A DNA stretch of 64,000 nt from Artocarpus heterophyllus (GCA_025403435.1 CM046345.1:11412235-11476234); one strand, 5' to 3'. Positions 33,975 to 47,020 are shown, counted from the first letter of the stretch. Numbers and translations: made by a program. The notes: generated from the sequence alone by a model not told the origin.

Positions 33975-34799
33975 ATTTATTCATAAGAATTTATATATGT
34001 ATGAAAACAAATCAATACAATACACAACAATAACAAAACTATAAAAAAATAGTAAGAAAGTGAACCTGGAAAACTTGTAGAAAAAATGGAGAAGAGAAAC
34101 ACTGCAGTCATAAAAAGTTGAAAGATTTTAGAGATGAGATACTTTTTTCTATAGAGCGAGGATTTTGTTTTTGAGGAAGAGCAAGAATATTGTGCAAACA
34201 CAAAAAAGAAGAAAAACAATATTTATATTTTTTTTTCTGTTGTTCTTTTTTTTTTTTTTGGAGAAAACAAATGACCGTTAATTTTTAATCTTTCATCCTT
34301 AACATATATAAGAATAAGAAAGTGCAACATGTGTGGTCCCAACATGTGTCCCCTCTCTTTTGCTTTTATGTTGTGTTTTGATTGTCTTTTTTCTTTAACA
34401 CTTACTAGTTTAAAAAGGAAACTGGAATAACAGGAACAAGAATCAGTCATATCTTTTTTTAGTATTTACTTATTCATTTGATGATGTAATAGAAAACAAT
34501 CTTATTCTTTTATGATGTTTGCTTACTTAAGATTTGTAATCTTATTTAATATAATCACTCAAATATTCTTTTTATGTATTAAATAACTATTAACTAATTA
34601 CATTTGTACATATATATTGCATTTATATTCTGGTTGATATGGCATCAACACTAATTAGGATGTGCGAATTGACGTTTTTTTTTTTCTTTAATTGCTAGCT
34701 GCAAAATTTTCATATTTTATTTTTTAACTAAACACAATAAAAAAAGAAAAGAAATCACTTCTTACTTTCTTTTTTTCTTTCATTTCATGGAAAGTAAAC
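33975..34799. other. Intergenic AT-rich, no gene
   Basis: 5' flank of the hAT relic. Two ORFs of 75 and 80 codons on the minus strand (33977-34450) are hydrophobic or basic low-complexity and show no family resemblance. Confidence 0.4.
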
Positions 34800-35300
34800 A
34801 TGTCCTTAATTTAATTCGGACGTGAACTTAAGTAGTGTGTTCTCAAGATAGATTGCCGATAGTGTATTAGCTAATGCATTTTTTATAATTTTAGAAAAAG
34901 TATTGAGACATGTAATCATATAAGAATTTAAGGGGAAAATATATGCAAACAGATTTATCAAAATTTTGTGAATTATAAAAGTAAATTTATTATTTTATTA
35001 TTGTGCATTTATTCATGACAAGATAAGTTTTAAGTTTATAGTATATCGGTATTTTCTTTTAATTAGAATAAGTATCATCTTTCTTGAAAAGCAAAAAAAA
35101 AAAAGATTAATTTCTCTTTTACTAGGAATTTAAGACTCTTTTCTTTCAAGAAAGATTGTTTCTTTTAGGGAAAAAAAAAAAAAAGAAATTTCACTAAAAT
35201 TTCAATCAATACATGACAAAGAATAAAATCATTATTGTTAAGATTGTGCACAGTTTGATCCATTCCGAAACTGTCGGTTTGTTTAGACTAAACAATTTTG
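34800..35300. repeat. Duplicated block also found upstream of the third RING gene
   Basis: Collinear with about 60380-60860. Shared order of landmarks: TTCTCAAGATA / TTCTCAGTATG, TGCATTTTTTATAATTTT / TGCATTCTAATAATTTTTT, TATCAAAATTTTGT, TAAGATTAATTTCTCTTTTA, and CTTTCAAGAA. Identity is moderate, so the duplication is old. No RING gene remains next to this copy. Confidence 0.6.
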
Positions 35301-35890
35301 ACAGTTTGAAAAAAGAGAGATGGAAGGAAATTGCATAGTTTGAAGGGTGGTTAAAAATTAATAGCATAATTCCTTAAATTGGATAAATAAATAGCAAAAT
35401 ATTAATATAATCATATTTATAATACTCTAGAACACTTAATTTATCCACGCTTTCTCGTCCTCTACCTCGTCCCTCTTGCTTGCCAAACCCAAAGAGCAAG
35501 TTGAAAAAAGAAATCTGCAGTGACGGACGCAACATGCTCCTTACAAGACTTCGTCAATGACGATGGAGACCTACTCCTTGCACGACCCTGGCGACAACGG
35601 ATATGACTCTAGCAACAACGAGCGTGACTCCAGTGATAGGCATGACTTGGGCAATAGGCTTGACCTGTTTAGGAGGCCTTTTGTCCATCGCTTAGAGGTT
35701 GACAAAAAAAAAGAGAGAAAAAGGAGAAAGAAATAGTGAGACTCGAGGAGAGAGAGGAAGAACATATGGGTAAAGAAAAAGCAGGAATTTCAAAATTGGG
35801 GGAAAAGAAGAGAAAAAAAGAAAAAAGAAAATATAGGAGTAAACTTGGAATACTAAAATTGAATTTGTAGATTATGCTATTTGTTTACAG
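35301..35890. other. Intergenic, no gene recognised
   Basis: Contains short ORFs only. It borders the second Tat-like element. Confidence 0.4.
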
Positions 35891-36516
35891 TGGAAAAAGG
35901 TCAACAATAATCCTCACAAATTACTCATGGTTCTCACAATTAAATGTGATAAAAAGATGCAAGAAATTATTTTTATTACGGTTCACTACGTCCACTGTAT
36001 TTTTCTATATGGAGAGTTTATACAATATTCTTTCATAGGAATAATAAGAGGATAGAAGAGAATGAAGAAGCTAGAGCAGAGAAAAGCAGCCCCTTTGCCC
36101 TTCCCCCTACTCTTCCTTTTATACAGCGCTGTATTGCTATTATTTAAATAACAATGATTAAAATATTACTAATGGGAAGAGAATCTTCGTGTCCCATACC
36201 ATCCTATTCCTTTTAGGCATAATATCTCTGCACGCGTGGGGAATGTGTTGAGTTCTATGCTAGTAGCCTTTAACTTACATGTACTACCTCAGCTGTTGGC
36301 CTTATCCACTCTTATTTGTTGCTCTTGAAATACTAGACAAATAATAAAAGATTGAGAATACAATGTCCCTCCATGTTTTAAGCTTGACCTCACGCTTGTA
36401 GGACGAAGATAACTAGTCATCTCAACCTTTAACCTTTTGAGATTAATGGGCTAAATTGGGTTTCTTTTTTAATCTCGCCTTTAGGCCTTAGGCCATCGAG
36501 ATCAGTGCACACAACA
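35891..36516 (-). repeat. 3' LTR of the deleted Tat-like element
   Basis: 626 bases, alignable with 43505-44151 with scattered substitutions and small indels. A minus-strand TATA box (TGTATAAAAGG) lies near 36117. Confidence 0.75.
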
Positions 36517-37102
36517 ATTGCCCTCAAGCGTGGAGTAACTTGGCTAGTTACTTTGCACTTGTTTTGGTCGAGGATGTGACAGGTGTCTTGTTGCCTAGGC
36601 ATTGAGATGTGTCCTTTAAAATTGCTTCTAGGAGAAGCTTTTGACCTTTAGCGATAATTGTTGTCTGATGCTTTAACTCCTTGGGTAGCCAAACAGTCGT
36701 GTCAGTTAGGACACTTGTCCTATTTTTGCATCCCACGTCACCTTGATCTTAGGAGATTTTAATTTGGGCCATTGGATCACCAAGCATTTTTCCAGCCAAA
36801 GATATGGATTGTTGGCTAGCAACCTTTGGCTGCCTCAATCCTAGACTATCAAATTAGCGATTCCACCCTCGATAGCTTAGATCTCTCTTTTGCGAGAATG
36901 CATTAAGGGTTTCAAAATGAGTTCACCTCATTTCGATCCTTTAAATCTGAAGAAACCCCTTTTAGTTCCCTAGAAATCTCTTTCTTCTTCCTTCCCAAAT
37001 TCCCAGACTAACTTGCTGCGATTGCTTATTGCTGTCATTTGCTACCATTTACCATTGTTGACCAAGGAATGAGAAGCATCAAGTGATCCCATGCCCCATT
37101 TT
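36517..37102 (+). other. Region between LTR and antisense gene of the deleted element
   Basis: No coding features. On the minus strand a GAGGGCAAT run next to 36516 is the likely polypurine tract. Confidence 0.45.
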
Positions 37103-37112
37103 CTATAAATAG
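37103..37112 (+). promoter_or_regulatory. TATA box of the antisense gene in the deleted element
   Basis: CTATAAATAG on the plus strand, upstream of the PF04195-like coding relic. It corresponds to the boxes at 869-881 and 29271-29284. Confidence 0.5.
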
Positions 37113-37438
37113 TAAGTTGCAGAAACTCAAATTTTACTTCGAGTTCTATGTGTTTACATTTCTTTCTTGCTTTTGTTTCTTCAGATTTTCTAGGCTTGAT
37201 GTTTACAAAATAGGTTAAACTTAGGCAAAAACAGTAGGAAATAGAAACATGTACTAGTTTGGGCTATTGTTAAGACGCATGTTGTGACTCTTTGGGATTT
37301 TAGGGCAACTATGGTTGATTCTAGGTCTTTAGCATTAAGTCACCTGTCGGATTTATTGACATTTGGTTTATACTCAATTGTGAGCCAAACAAGGATTCTT
37401 AGTTGCCAGGCTGACCTTTCAATAAAGGGTAGCCCATT

Positions 37439-39770
37439 TTGACATTTCTATCTTTTTACCAGATTATGTCATCTCTAGTCATCTTTGAAAGGTTGAATCT
37501 CTATCCCAAGTCTGCCAAGACGTTGTTGAGGCCGCCGAGACTTCCTAGCTGCATGATGATATTATCCCTGAGGATGATCATGACTTCAGGGATATCGATA
37601 ACTTCAGCACTGTCCCTTCGATAGACAATGTCGACTATTTGGTGGACAGTGTCCCTATACTAGTCTCGACTGCAATTCCAAACCTGGTTATGGTTGTCTT
37701 GAAATTCCTGAGCTTGACATCTTTAGAATTGGCTATGCCTCATGACGAGCCATTAGTTGCCTATAACGACAAGATAATCTCTATTAAGGCCATGACCACC
37801 AAGTCCTACTACAAAACCCATGCCATTCATAGGGTGTTCTCTGAGGGTAAGATCAATGGCAGGTATGTTGAATTTGTGATTCCTAATGAGTATCATTGTG
37901 CCAATGTCGAGCTGCCGGGATAGATCGTCATCTACAATAGATGTGTCATGGCCGGTCAGACCTTCCTCTTTACCCCTTTGTCAGGAGGCTCTACTGTGAG
38001 TTCGAGATCTTGCCGACACAACTGTCTCCTAATTTTTGGTATATTTTCTCGGGGATGTGGATCTTGTGGTACCTGTACTTCGACTCTCCCCTTTGCCTGG
38101 ACAAGTTATTGTATTGTTATTACATTAGCCAGTCTCCATCTAAGGGCTACTATTATGTTAGGGCCTATAGTTGAGTGAAGGATAAGCTCCCCCCATCATC
38201 CTGAATCTCCCTACTTCTAGCCACGGTTGGAAGAAGATATTTTTTATATTAAAGGGGGACTTCAACACCCACTCCTTCGACGGTCAAGAGGGTTATGGCC
38301 CCACAAAGTATGAGGTCAACACTACCTAGAGAATTGCCAAGAAACCTCCCTCTTTTTTGCTGTTGACCTTTAATTTTTCTTTATATCTTCTTTTTAACCT
38401 AGTTTTCTTCTAAAGCTCACGATCAACCCATTTTTTTCCCAACAAAGGAAAAAAAGGGTTAAGCGTATTGTTGCCCTTCCAAAGGAAGAGAGATAGATCG
38501 TGAACCTCTTTACAGAAGAAAATAGAAAGAAATTAGGGTTAGGGTTAATAATAACTTTCCCCAAGCCAACCTAGGTTGTCCCTGATCAACCCCTTTTCTA
38601 GTGGGGACTCAGAGGGTAGGCTGCTATTTTTCTTTTTATTTGATGTGCGGTCAAGCTATGCTTTCATAACAATACTGATCCTCACTATTGTCTTGTATGT
38701 AGGGATGTTGAACTTTAGGCTCTCATCTCAAATCAAGAAGTCCCAAGCTTTTGAGGGTGGGTCTTCCTTGGGGGATGCTGCCCCACCTAAGAAAACGGAT
38801 GACCCGAGGAAGGACTCGAGTCGTCGCCCTTCCGATGCCCCTGCCTTAAGAAGCAACAGGTTGATGATAGCATGTCATGACCAAAAAATCAACTAGATAA
38901 GGCACTGATTGAAGTTGTAGAACTTCCTTATTCTCCTCTAGAAAAGAACATCTTACTCTTGCCCGGCAGTCGCATGATGGACAAGAACTTCATTGTAGAT
39001 GATGCTTAGGTCGGGAGTATGCTCAACCTCCCTCTTCATTTTAGCCTTGCCTTCCAAGCTATTTATGAGTTCATCTTTGAGGAGGAGTAGGCCACGGCCG
39101 AGAAGTCTCCTTTCTTGGAGCACCATAGGGAGAAAATTCGTAGCCAGATCACTGTAAGTACCTTCATGAATTTGTCTCGATTGTCCCTTCTTTTTTTTTA
39201 TATATTTCTTCCCGATCATTCTTTAATCTCGTCGCTCTTATGTAGGCTTTGATGATGGGCCTTATCTCCTATGAGGAGATTGAACAATTGGTGAAGGACG
39301 CGGCTGGGCCATGAAGCACTAAAAGCTCTCCTCCACAAGGAGAAATAGGTGCCCCAGGATGCAAAAGATAAGGAGGTCAAAGTCTAGGCTCTTCTTCATA
39401 AGAAGCATGAAGACTCTGAGAAGCACTCCCACACAATTCTTGACCTTTCCATGAGGTCAAGAGTGAGAAGGAAAGGGTGTGTTAGGCTGATAAGGAGTTA
39501 GAGACCAAAAAGAAGAAGAATGAGGAGTTGGCAGGTTTGATTTTTGCCACAGCTTGGGAGGCAATCGAGAAATACCAAGTGCCAGAGGACTATCTGGCTA
39601 CCCAGAAGGTGCTTCTCCAGTCGGCTAGTGAGCAGATCATGGAATAGATCTGTGCCACCTGTCCCAACTAGGATTTGTCCTTTTTATACACTTCGGAGGT
39701 CCCAACTCTAGCCAATGAGTCGACTGTAGTGAAGAAAAGATCTTCAAGGGTAGAGAAATAAAGCTCTTCC
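37439..39770 (+). pseudogene. Antisense gene (PF04195-like) of the deleted element, degraded
   Basis: Plus strand, opposite to this element's gag-pol. An N-terminal part (37466 onward: MSSLVIFERLNLYPKS) is followed by VEFVIPNEYHCANVELPG ending in TAG at 37921. The diagnostic PF04195 block LPLYPFVRRLYCEFEILPTQ and the following LSPNFWYIFSGMWILWYLYF read in a shifted frame (37941-38174), followed by YYYVRAYS. Further on are a Pro/Ser/basic stretch (AAPPKKTDDPRKDSSRRPSD, about 38780-38840) and coiled-coil scraps (EEIEQLVKDAAG near 39275; KELETKKKKNEELAGL near 39500). It has several frameshifts and stops and is not functional. Confidence 0.65.
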
Positions 39771-40379
39771 TTTTTTTTTTTGGACCTTTTTAGAAGACAT
39801 GTTTAATTAATATATAATCTAAATTTTCCTTCTTTCATATCGTGTAAAATATCGAGATTATAGGCCAACTAAAATCTGATAAGTTTAACTTGGTAACTCA
39901 TATAAATTATACCAAGGCATGTTATGCCTTTAGCTTGCACAAAGATCTCCTTTAGAGCATAAGGCTTTGCCTTTTTAACTTAGTTGAATGTAAAGATTTA
40001 CCTTTGAGCACAAGGCTTTGCCCTTTAAAGCTTTATAGTGCAATCCCTAGGAGGGCGTAGAGACCTTAGGGCTTTGATTTTTACCCTATAGTATAAGCCT
40101 TTGCCACTTTTTTTCTTCTTTTTAGGGCTCAGTTTATCCTTGTCGTGGCTCCAGCCTCTATGTTAAATATAGAGCCATTGACCCTAGTGTTTGACATTGT
40201 TCTGATGCAAAAGATATAGAGAGAAAGTAGGTGGCCTAAAAAAAATCCTGTGGAGTTTCCTTTACATATAACAAAGTTGTCAAGGTAGACTTTACATTAC
40301 TAGTAATAAGGTTGCAAATGCCTAGTGTTCCAAGGATGCTTGATATGCCGACATATCATTGATTCTAGGTTGTAGGTTC
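39771..40379. other. Non-coding interior of the deleted element
   Basis: Contains an imperfect recurring phrase: AAGGCTTTGCCTTT near 39961, AAGGCTTTGCCCTTT near 40012, TAAGCCTTTGCC near 40093, in T-rich sequence. No ORF is recognised. Confidence 0.4.
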
Positions 40380-43240
40380 CTAGCCTATAACATCCCGAAT
40401 CTTATAACGCCCTTCCTAATTTGGACCTAGTATCCTAGCATTTCTTGGCTTTGTATTTGGAGTTACCCTTCTTAAAACCAAGTTTCCAATGGCATATCTC
40501 TTTCTTTGACCCTTTTGTTGTAATATCTCATCCTTCTTTGTTGATCGGCTATGAGGCGTATTTATGAGTCAATCCTTTGTTCTTCTAGTTGGTCAAGCTT
40601 TGTGTCTATAAGCATGGAGTTTTCTTCTTCATTGTACCTCGTTACTCAACTAGTTGGGGTAATCTTATCTACCGATAAGGCTATTTCAGCATCATACATG
40701 AGAGAAAATGGAGTTTCACTCGTAGTAGTTTTGCTACTAGTTATGTAGGCCCATAATACCTTAGATAATTCCTCACCCATCATCCCTTGAGGTTGTTGAG
40801 GCATTTTTTTTCAATGTGTGATCAATGATTTTGTTAACTGCCTCAACTTGCCTATTCGATTGCAGATAGATGATAGCCAAGAAGTTCTTATGGATGTTGA
40901 GGTCATCATAGAATTTCCTTGTCTTGGGATTGTCGAACTATTTACCATTGTCAAAAATGAGTAAATGAGGGATACCAAAGCAGTGGATGATATGAGACTA
41001 GATAAAACTTGTGCAATTCGTCTCTGTAATCGTGGTGAATGTTTTCATTTTAGCCCACTTCATGTAGTAGTCAATTGTAACTATCATGAATTTAAATCCC
41101 CTAGGCATTGTGAAAAACAGACCACGTTGTATTGGTCCCTACCTTTTATTACCAGGAAATTTGTCATTACAATTGTTGACTTGGGTTTCTCCCCAACGAT
41201 TATGGTAGCTTGATCATTCCTTTAAGAATTATGTTATCCCTAGTTTATCGTATAATGGTCGAGAATTCGGCCTTTTTTGGTCCAAAGAGATTGCCATCTT
41301 ACCTAAACAATTCATGTATAGAATATTGACGGAGCTACTGTTATCCACCAAGATTCAGCATAGGACATAATTTCCTATCATCATCTCAACAACCAGAGTG
41401 TCATTTTTTGGGACCGATGCCCATGGTCATCTGCTTTTAGGAAGGTTATCTATGTTTCCTCAAATCTCAGCACTTTGGTAGGCCTGCTTGCCAACATGTT
41501 CCAACACCGATGCTTTGAATTCTCTCTTGACTCTCGTGCATAGTTCTTTTGGGGCCTCTTAGAATCTCCTTCAAATATGGTCCCTCAAAAATGGTGCGAA
41601 TCACCTCTACGGGTACATTGCCTTCATTATGTCATCGATCGCCTTCACATCACAACCCATCATTCCTATGGTCGTTTGTGCAATTGTTACCTTTGTCATT
41701 TCTTCTGTTCCTGTCAGCTATGTACCCTTGCAACTGCCCTTCCTTTATTAGCCTTTCTATCTCGTCTTTGAGGCTAATTTACTTGCTAATATAGTGCCCA
41801 ACATCGCCGTGGAACTTGTAATAATTGCTCTGATTGCACTTATTTTAGTTTGAACTCAGTAAGGGTGGATGTTGGAGGTAGCGCTTATCACTGATTTGGT
41901 GGTAGATGTCTTCAATCAAGGCCATAAGGCTATGATAATTATCATACCTCACTTGAAGTCCAGCTCGACCACCCTCTTGTCTCTGCCGCTTAGCATTGTC
42001 CATGATAACAATTATGTTCAAATGAGTCATTGGAAAAGGATCAAATATTGGCAACCTTAAACCATCCTACCACTAGGGATTTCCCATTTTCTTTCCTTCA
42101 CTACCCGACTATGAGGAATTGCCACTGCTGTACCCCATTGTTCTTCAGAAGGCCAAGCCCTTGACTTCCTCTTGGTTGATGTAACCTCAGGCTCTCTCAA
42201 GGAATTCTCTATATGTCTTTAGCCTTTTACGGTCGAGATTTTCCCCACAAGGGATATCCGTTAACATACTGATTGATTCCCCCATAAGGGCAACGTCTTC
42301 AAAAACTCCTCCTATTTTAGCCACCTTATTTGTAAACTTTGCGAGCCAATCCTTCAAAGGTTCATTCGGCCCTTGAGTTAGAAAGCTCAATTTCTCTTTA
42401 GATAGTGGCAGAGCTCTCATGCCTTCAAACTGGCTGAGGAATGTTACCTTTAAATTCTAGAAGCAGGTTATGCTCCCTACGTTCAACGGCTTGAACCACC
42501 TCCTGGTAGACCTTGATAAGGTCTAATTGAAGGCTCTATACATAATTTCTTGTGGAGCTCCATAGAGCTCCATATAAGCTTTGTAGATTTGAATATGGTT
42601 GTTGAGGTCTATGAATCCTTCATAGGGTGTCATCTATAAAGGTTCAAACCTCTCCAGAAGAGTGTTTCCATAATGGCAGAAGCAAACGAATTGGTGTACG
42701 TTATTTCTTTCCCATGGTGCACGTTGAGTTTATTCTTAAGGCTCCTAACTCGTCCTACAAGCCACCTAGTCTCTCCTGTAAGGAGCCTTAATGCTATCTG
42801 TAGTTGCTAGTTTACCTGTTAAGTTATTAAGTTGGAGTCAACCTACTGGTTGTTTGCCAGTGAATTGACTACTGGCTGGTCGACAGCATTAGAGATATTT
42901 CTTGTCACAATGGCTCTCCTTTCTCGCAGGTGATTCCTCAGATCTTTTCTTCATAGTTGGTTCTCTAAATCACCTTTATTTCAAGCCAAGTTTCACCTGG
43001 TCTAGTATCACACCTAGGGGAAGTGGAAGGAGACCCATGGTCATCCTTTGTTAGTTCAGTTGACCTGCTTCTTAGGTTTAGCCTGATTTGCTCTCCTCCT
43101 TCATTCTTGGCTACCCGTGAAATTAGCTTTTTTTCTTCGGCCACTTTCACTCTCACTGGTTCCCTTAGGGTCACCCTATTAGCTATCACTCTGGCCAATA
43201 GTAGGGCTCCTTTAGTTTTCTCAGTCAGCACCTGAAGGAT
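40380..43240 (-). pseudogene. Gag-protease-integrase relic lacking RT and RNase H
   Basis: Minus strand, in order: Gag N terminus (LTEKTKGALLLARVIANR, from 43231); Gag core (TPYEGFIDLNNHIQIYKAYM, then GPNEPLKDWLAKFTNKVAKI near 42360-42300); the zinc-binding-type segment KFHGDVGHYISK followed by LKDEIERLIKEG near 41780; protease NDTLVVEMMIGNYV and LVDNSSSVNILYMN near 41390-41310. About 150 bases later the integrase core begins: VTIDYYMKWAKMKTF, IFDNGK, FDNPKTRKFYD, QSNRQVEAVNKII (41090-40810), then the C-terminal LVLRRVTPNTK and EGRYKIRDVIG. The expected 1.5-2 kb for RT and RNase H is absent between protease and integrase. Numerous stops are present. Confidence 0.75.
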
Positions 43241-43504
43241 TGTCGCCCTGGCCTTGAATTCTATCCAGGGTCATCAAGATCTTCTCGAGCATTCTGTTCA
43301 TTCTATCCACCTTTTGCTATCGTAAGGTGAGGACTGTCAACCTCATTTTGACCCTCTAACATCACCTCTAAAGGACTTATCTCCTTTATGGGTGATTGAG
43401 TTGTTATCATTTCCTTCAATACTGTTGGCACAGGTGGTCACCATGATGATGAATGGTTCTTCCTAAAAGATGAAGGCCCTCCTTCTGGCATCAATTATTG
43501 ATAG

Positions 43505-44151
43505 TGGAAAATGGTCAACAATAATCCTCACAAATCACTCACGGTTCCCACAAGTAAATATAATAAAAAGGTGCAAGAAATTACTGAACACATGGATTTT
43601 TATAGTAGTTCACTCTTAAATAAGCTACGTCCACTGTATTTTCTATATAGAGAGTTTGTACAACATTATTTCATAGGAATAATAAGAAGGAAGAAGAGAA
43701 TGAAGAAGCTAGAACCGAGAGAAGCAACCCCTTTTCTCTTTCCCCTCCTTATCCTTTTATACAGTTCTGTATTGCTATTATTTAAATAATAATGATTAAA
43801 ATATTGCCAATGGGAAGAGAATCTTTGTGTCTCGTGCCATCCAATTCCTTTTAAGCGTGGAGTCTTTACACACGTGGGGAATGTGTCAAGTTCTATGCTA
43901 GTGGCCTTAAACTCATATGCACTACCTCGACTGTTGGTCTTGCCTACTCTTGTTTGTTGGTCTTGATATAATCGATAAATAATAAAAGGCAAAGAATATG
44001 ATGTCCCTCCATGTTTTGAGCTTGATCGCTCGCTTGTAGGACAAAGTTAATTAGTTGTCTCAACTTTTAGTCCTTTGAGATTAATGGGCCAAGTTGGGCT
44101 TCATCTTTAATCTCACCTTTGGGTCTTGGGCCGTCGAGATCACATACAACA
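43505..44151 (-). repeat. 5' LTR of the deleted Tat-like element
   Basis: 647 bases, homologous to 35891-36516. On the minus strand it begins TGTTGTATGTGATCTCGACGG. Confidence 0.75.
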
Positions 44152-44485
44152 CTATTTATTTTTATTATTTTTAAATTATGTTGTTTACTTCAATTACTTT
44201 AAAAATGCTATATGCTACAATTTCTCATAAAAAATCAGGTTAGTCCAAACATTTTATAGGAAAAGACTAGATGTGATCTTGTTTGATCTGTGCCATGTTT
44301 TCGACCTCAAAATTTGGCACAAGTTTTGTGCCACAACAAGAATGGGCCAAGTGACTTTTTAGGGATCTTTATATATGTGTGTGTGTGTGCGCACGCCACA
44401 AAGTCTAAATTAATTTATGTCACTAAAAAAATAATTATAGAGAATGCCATTATACATCATCATATTATATTTAAAAAATACTATA
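44152..44485. other. Intergenic with GT microsatellite
   Basis: A GT/GC run at about 44376-44396 (TGTGTGTGTGTGTGCGC). No gene. Confidence 0.4.
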
Positions 44486-44665
44486 TATACACTCAAGGTA
44501 TTCGGCATCCACCATGGTTACCGGCCAATATTCGTCATAGTCATAGGCCAGTATACGAAATCTACCATAGTTACCAGCCAGCACCTAACATCTGCCATGG
44601 TTATCAATTGGTATTTTTTATAGTTACCGGCTGGTGGTCGACATCCATTATGGTTATTGGTTAGA
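44486..44665. repeat. Short degenerate tandem repeat
   Basis: Four imperfect units of about 40-45 bases built on (A)CATCYACCATGGTTACC followed by GGCCAGTAT or GGTGG variants, at about 44505, 44555, 44598 and 44640. Confidence 0.5.
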
Positions 44666-45900
44666 ATTCTTTCAAAACATTACAAAAAAAAAATCAACAA
44701 AATTACTCAATTTTTAGAAAAATTTCAAGACCACAAAATAATACATCACAAAATCCACAAATTTGCAAACATAACCAAAAAAAAATTAGGGAAAAAAACC
44801 TTGGACGAAATCCATCATCGTGGTACTCACCATCGAAGTCCACTGATAACCTTCATGGCAAAGACGATCTTGGAAACAACAAAGAGCTTTCAAGTTGTAA
44901 ATTGGCCCATGGGCGGAGGAGAATGCCCATCTCTAACCATATTCAGTTGGCCACACTATGGTATGTTTTCAAATAGTTTTTAGGTGAGTGGCATAAATCA
45001 ATTCAAGCGGAAAAATATGTGGCATGTACCATAAATATCTCAACTTTTTAAGAGTTTTTTAGAGCAAATTACATGTCATGCCATATTTAAAAAAAAAAAA
45101 AGAAATTGTAGGATATAACATATTTTGCAAAATCAATTGAAGCAAATAATATATTCAAAAACAATGAAAATAAATAACATGTTTTAAATTAATATGTGGT
45201 ATTCTTATTATACCCTTTTTTGTCTTTCTTCTTAAATGTTATGTCTTCACCCTGTTTCACCCCTCCCTCCCCACAACAACTTTCTAACCCCTACTCCTCC
45301 TCACTTCTCTTTATGACCCTACCAATAGCCACCATGTATGACGACGTTGATCAATGCCAATCCAAAAGAATATTTCCAACAGAGGTGAACGTTCACGATC
45401 TAGACAACTCCTCATGATTTTCTGAAGGCAATGGTCATTCGATTTTGGATGGTAATAAATCGTGAACTCCACATGACAATGGGGATTGCAGGGGAGAGAG
45501 AGAGAGAGCAAAACCTCTCCACAAAGTTCGTGAGAGCTCTTTGTCTATTGCCGACGAAGAAGAATCATCCGGAGCTGGAGAAGAAGCTCTAAGACAACAA
45601 TCAAGCATTCGAATTTGTGAGACGATCATCGCCGCCACCATTTGGAAGAAAAACATTTTCAAATAGAGAGAGGGGGAGAAGAGTGAGAAAAACAAAGCGG
45701 GAGGATAATTTTGGTATTTTATTTTACTCTAAATATGAATCTATCTATATTATGTTATTTAATAACTCCCCTAAAATATACGCTATCAAATTTAAAACAT
45801 TCCTCAAATTTTTATATTTCCTCGTTCTCTATTTAAAAAGTGTGCTCTTTTATGTCACACTTAAAAAGTTATTCTACAATCTACTAAAAATTGTTTGTTT
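44666..45900. other. Intergenic, no gene recognised
   Basis: ORFs of up to 108 codons here are low-complexity or basic and have no family features. A GA run lies near 45495. Confidence 0.4.
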
Positions 45901-47020
45901 CACGACACTTTTACACGTTATGAAAAGTTTACATGACGATTAAAAAATCATCATGATACAAAAGATTACTTCCATGATGGTGAAAACATTGGTTTTCGTG
46001 AGGACTAGGTGTATTTTATATGCATCTTGCATGACGGTTTTAATTCAAATATATCCTAAAAGAGTGTTCCAAAGGTAATTCAAATATATGGGTAGAATCT
46101 TCAGTCTACTTTAATTCTCTAATCCTATAGTCCAACGAATCTTCTAAAAAGAAACAGTTTACGATTGAATTAACCAACATTGTTTAAAACGAGATCTCCT
46201 AAAGAATTATCCAAACAAAATGGAACAAAAATAGCCGTCATAGAATTCCAACATCCAAAATGAACAATACAAACATTGAAAACGGAGCTAATAATCATCC
46301 AACTTTTTAATAAAAGAAGCCATAGACACGTAACGAATCAGACCAAGATGAGAATTCAAAAAAATTGAGGGGGAAAAATGAAATGCGAGTGAATTCAGAG
46401 GAGGTGAGGGCATCAGCGTAGTACTTGTCATTGTAGCGAACGGGGAAGAGGGCAATGTTGAGCTTCTTGAGCTGCATGAGAGAAGAGAGAAGGTGGTGGA
46501 TGTGATGGAGAGATAAAGGATAGAGGGGGAGGCAGAGGTGACGGAGGAGATGGAGAGGGAGGCGGACGAGGGACATAAAGAGGAGAGAAAGGCATACAAA
46601 GAGGGGAGAGGGAGAAATTTGAACTTATTTAGGGTTTGATTTGGAGTTTAGGTAATTAGGCTAAAATTTGAAATTTGAAACAACAAGTTGAACAGGAATC
46701 TCTAATTTGAAATTTAAACTAGGCTTATACAACGGTAAAAACTATCATGTAAGCTTTAACCTTACACGACAATTTTTTACGAAAATCATCATGTAAGCTA
46801 TTGAACAAATCCCAACTCTTACTCAATAATTTTTAACAAAAAATGTTATGTAAGGCTTTAGAGCTTACACTACGTGTAAGCCAAGTTTAAAAACCGTTGT
46901 TGAAACTCCAGTTTCGACTATAGTTTTTATATTTTTTGCGCTCCACCAGGTTTCTTCCCTCACTTAACACAACGATTTTTAAAAAACCGTTGTGTATTGT
47001 ATAATTTCTACTAGTTATTA
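45901..47020. mobile_element. CACTA-like transposon end or remnant
   Basis: Subterminal repeats of the phrase AACGGTTTTTA / CATCATGTAAGCTTTA / GTTGTGTA recur in both orientations (46730-47010). On the minus strand the right end reads ACTAGTAGAAATT, close to the CACTAGTAGAAA-type ends of plant CACTA elements but without the first C. A matching left end was not found and there is no transposase, so this is a tentative call. Confidence 0.4.

Larger units (their letters stand above)
35891..44151 (-). mobile_element. Internally deleted Tat-like Ty3-gypsy element, minus strand
   Basis: Direct repeats at 35891-36516 and 43505-44151 share their ends (TGGAAAA.GGTCAACAATAATCCTC on one side, GAGATCA..ACAACA on the other). 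Read on the minus strand the LTR starts TGTTGT and ends TTTCCA, and the 43505 LTR is followed by a primer-site-like TTGATGCCAGAAGGAGGG. Gag and protease lie next to it and an integrase relic further on, while an antisense PF04195-like gene on the plus strand sits near the other LTR. RT and RNase H are missing. Flanking pentamers TACAG and CTATT do not match, so the target duplication is not confirmed. The copy is old and heavily mutated. Confidence 0.8.
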
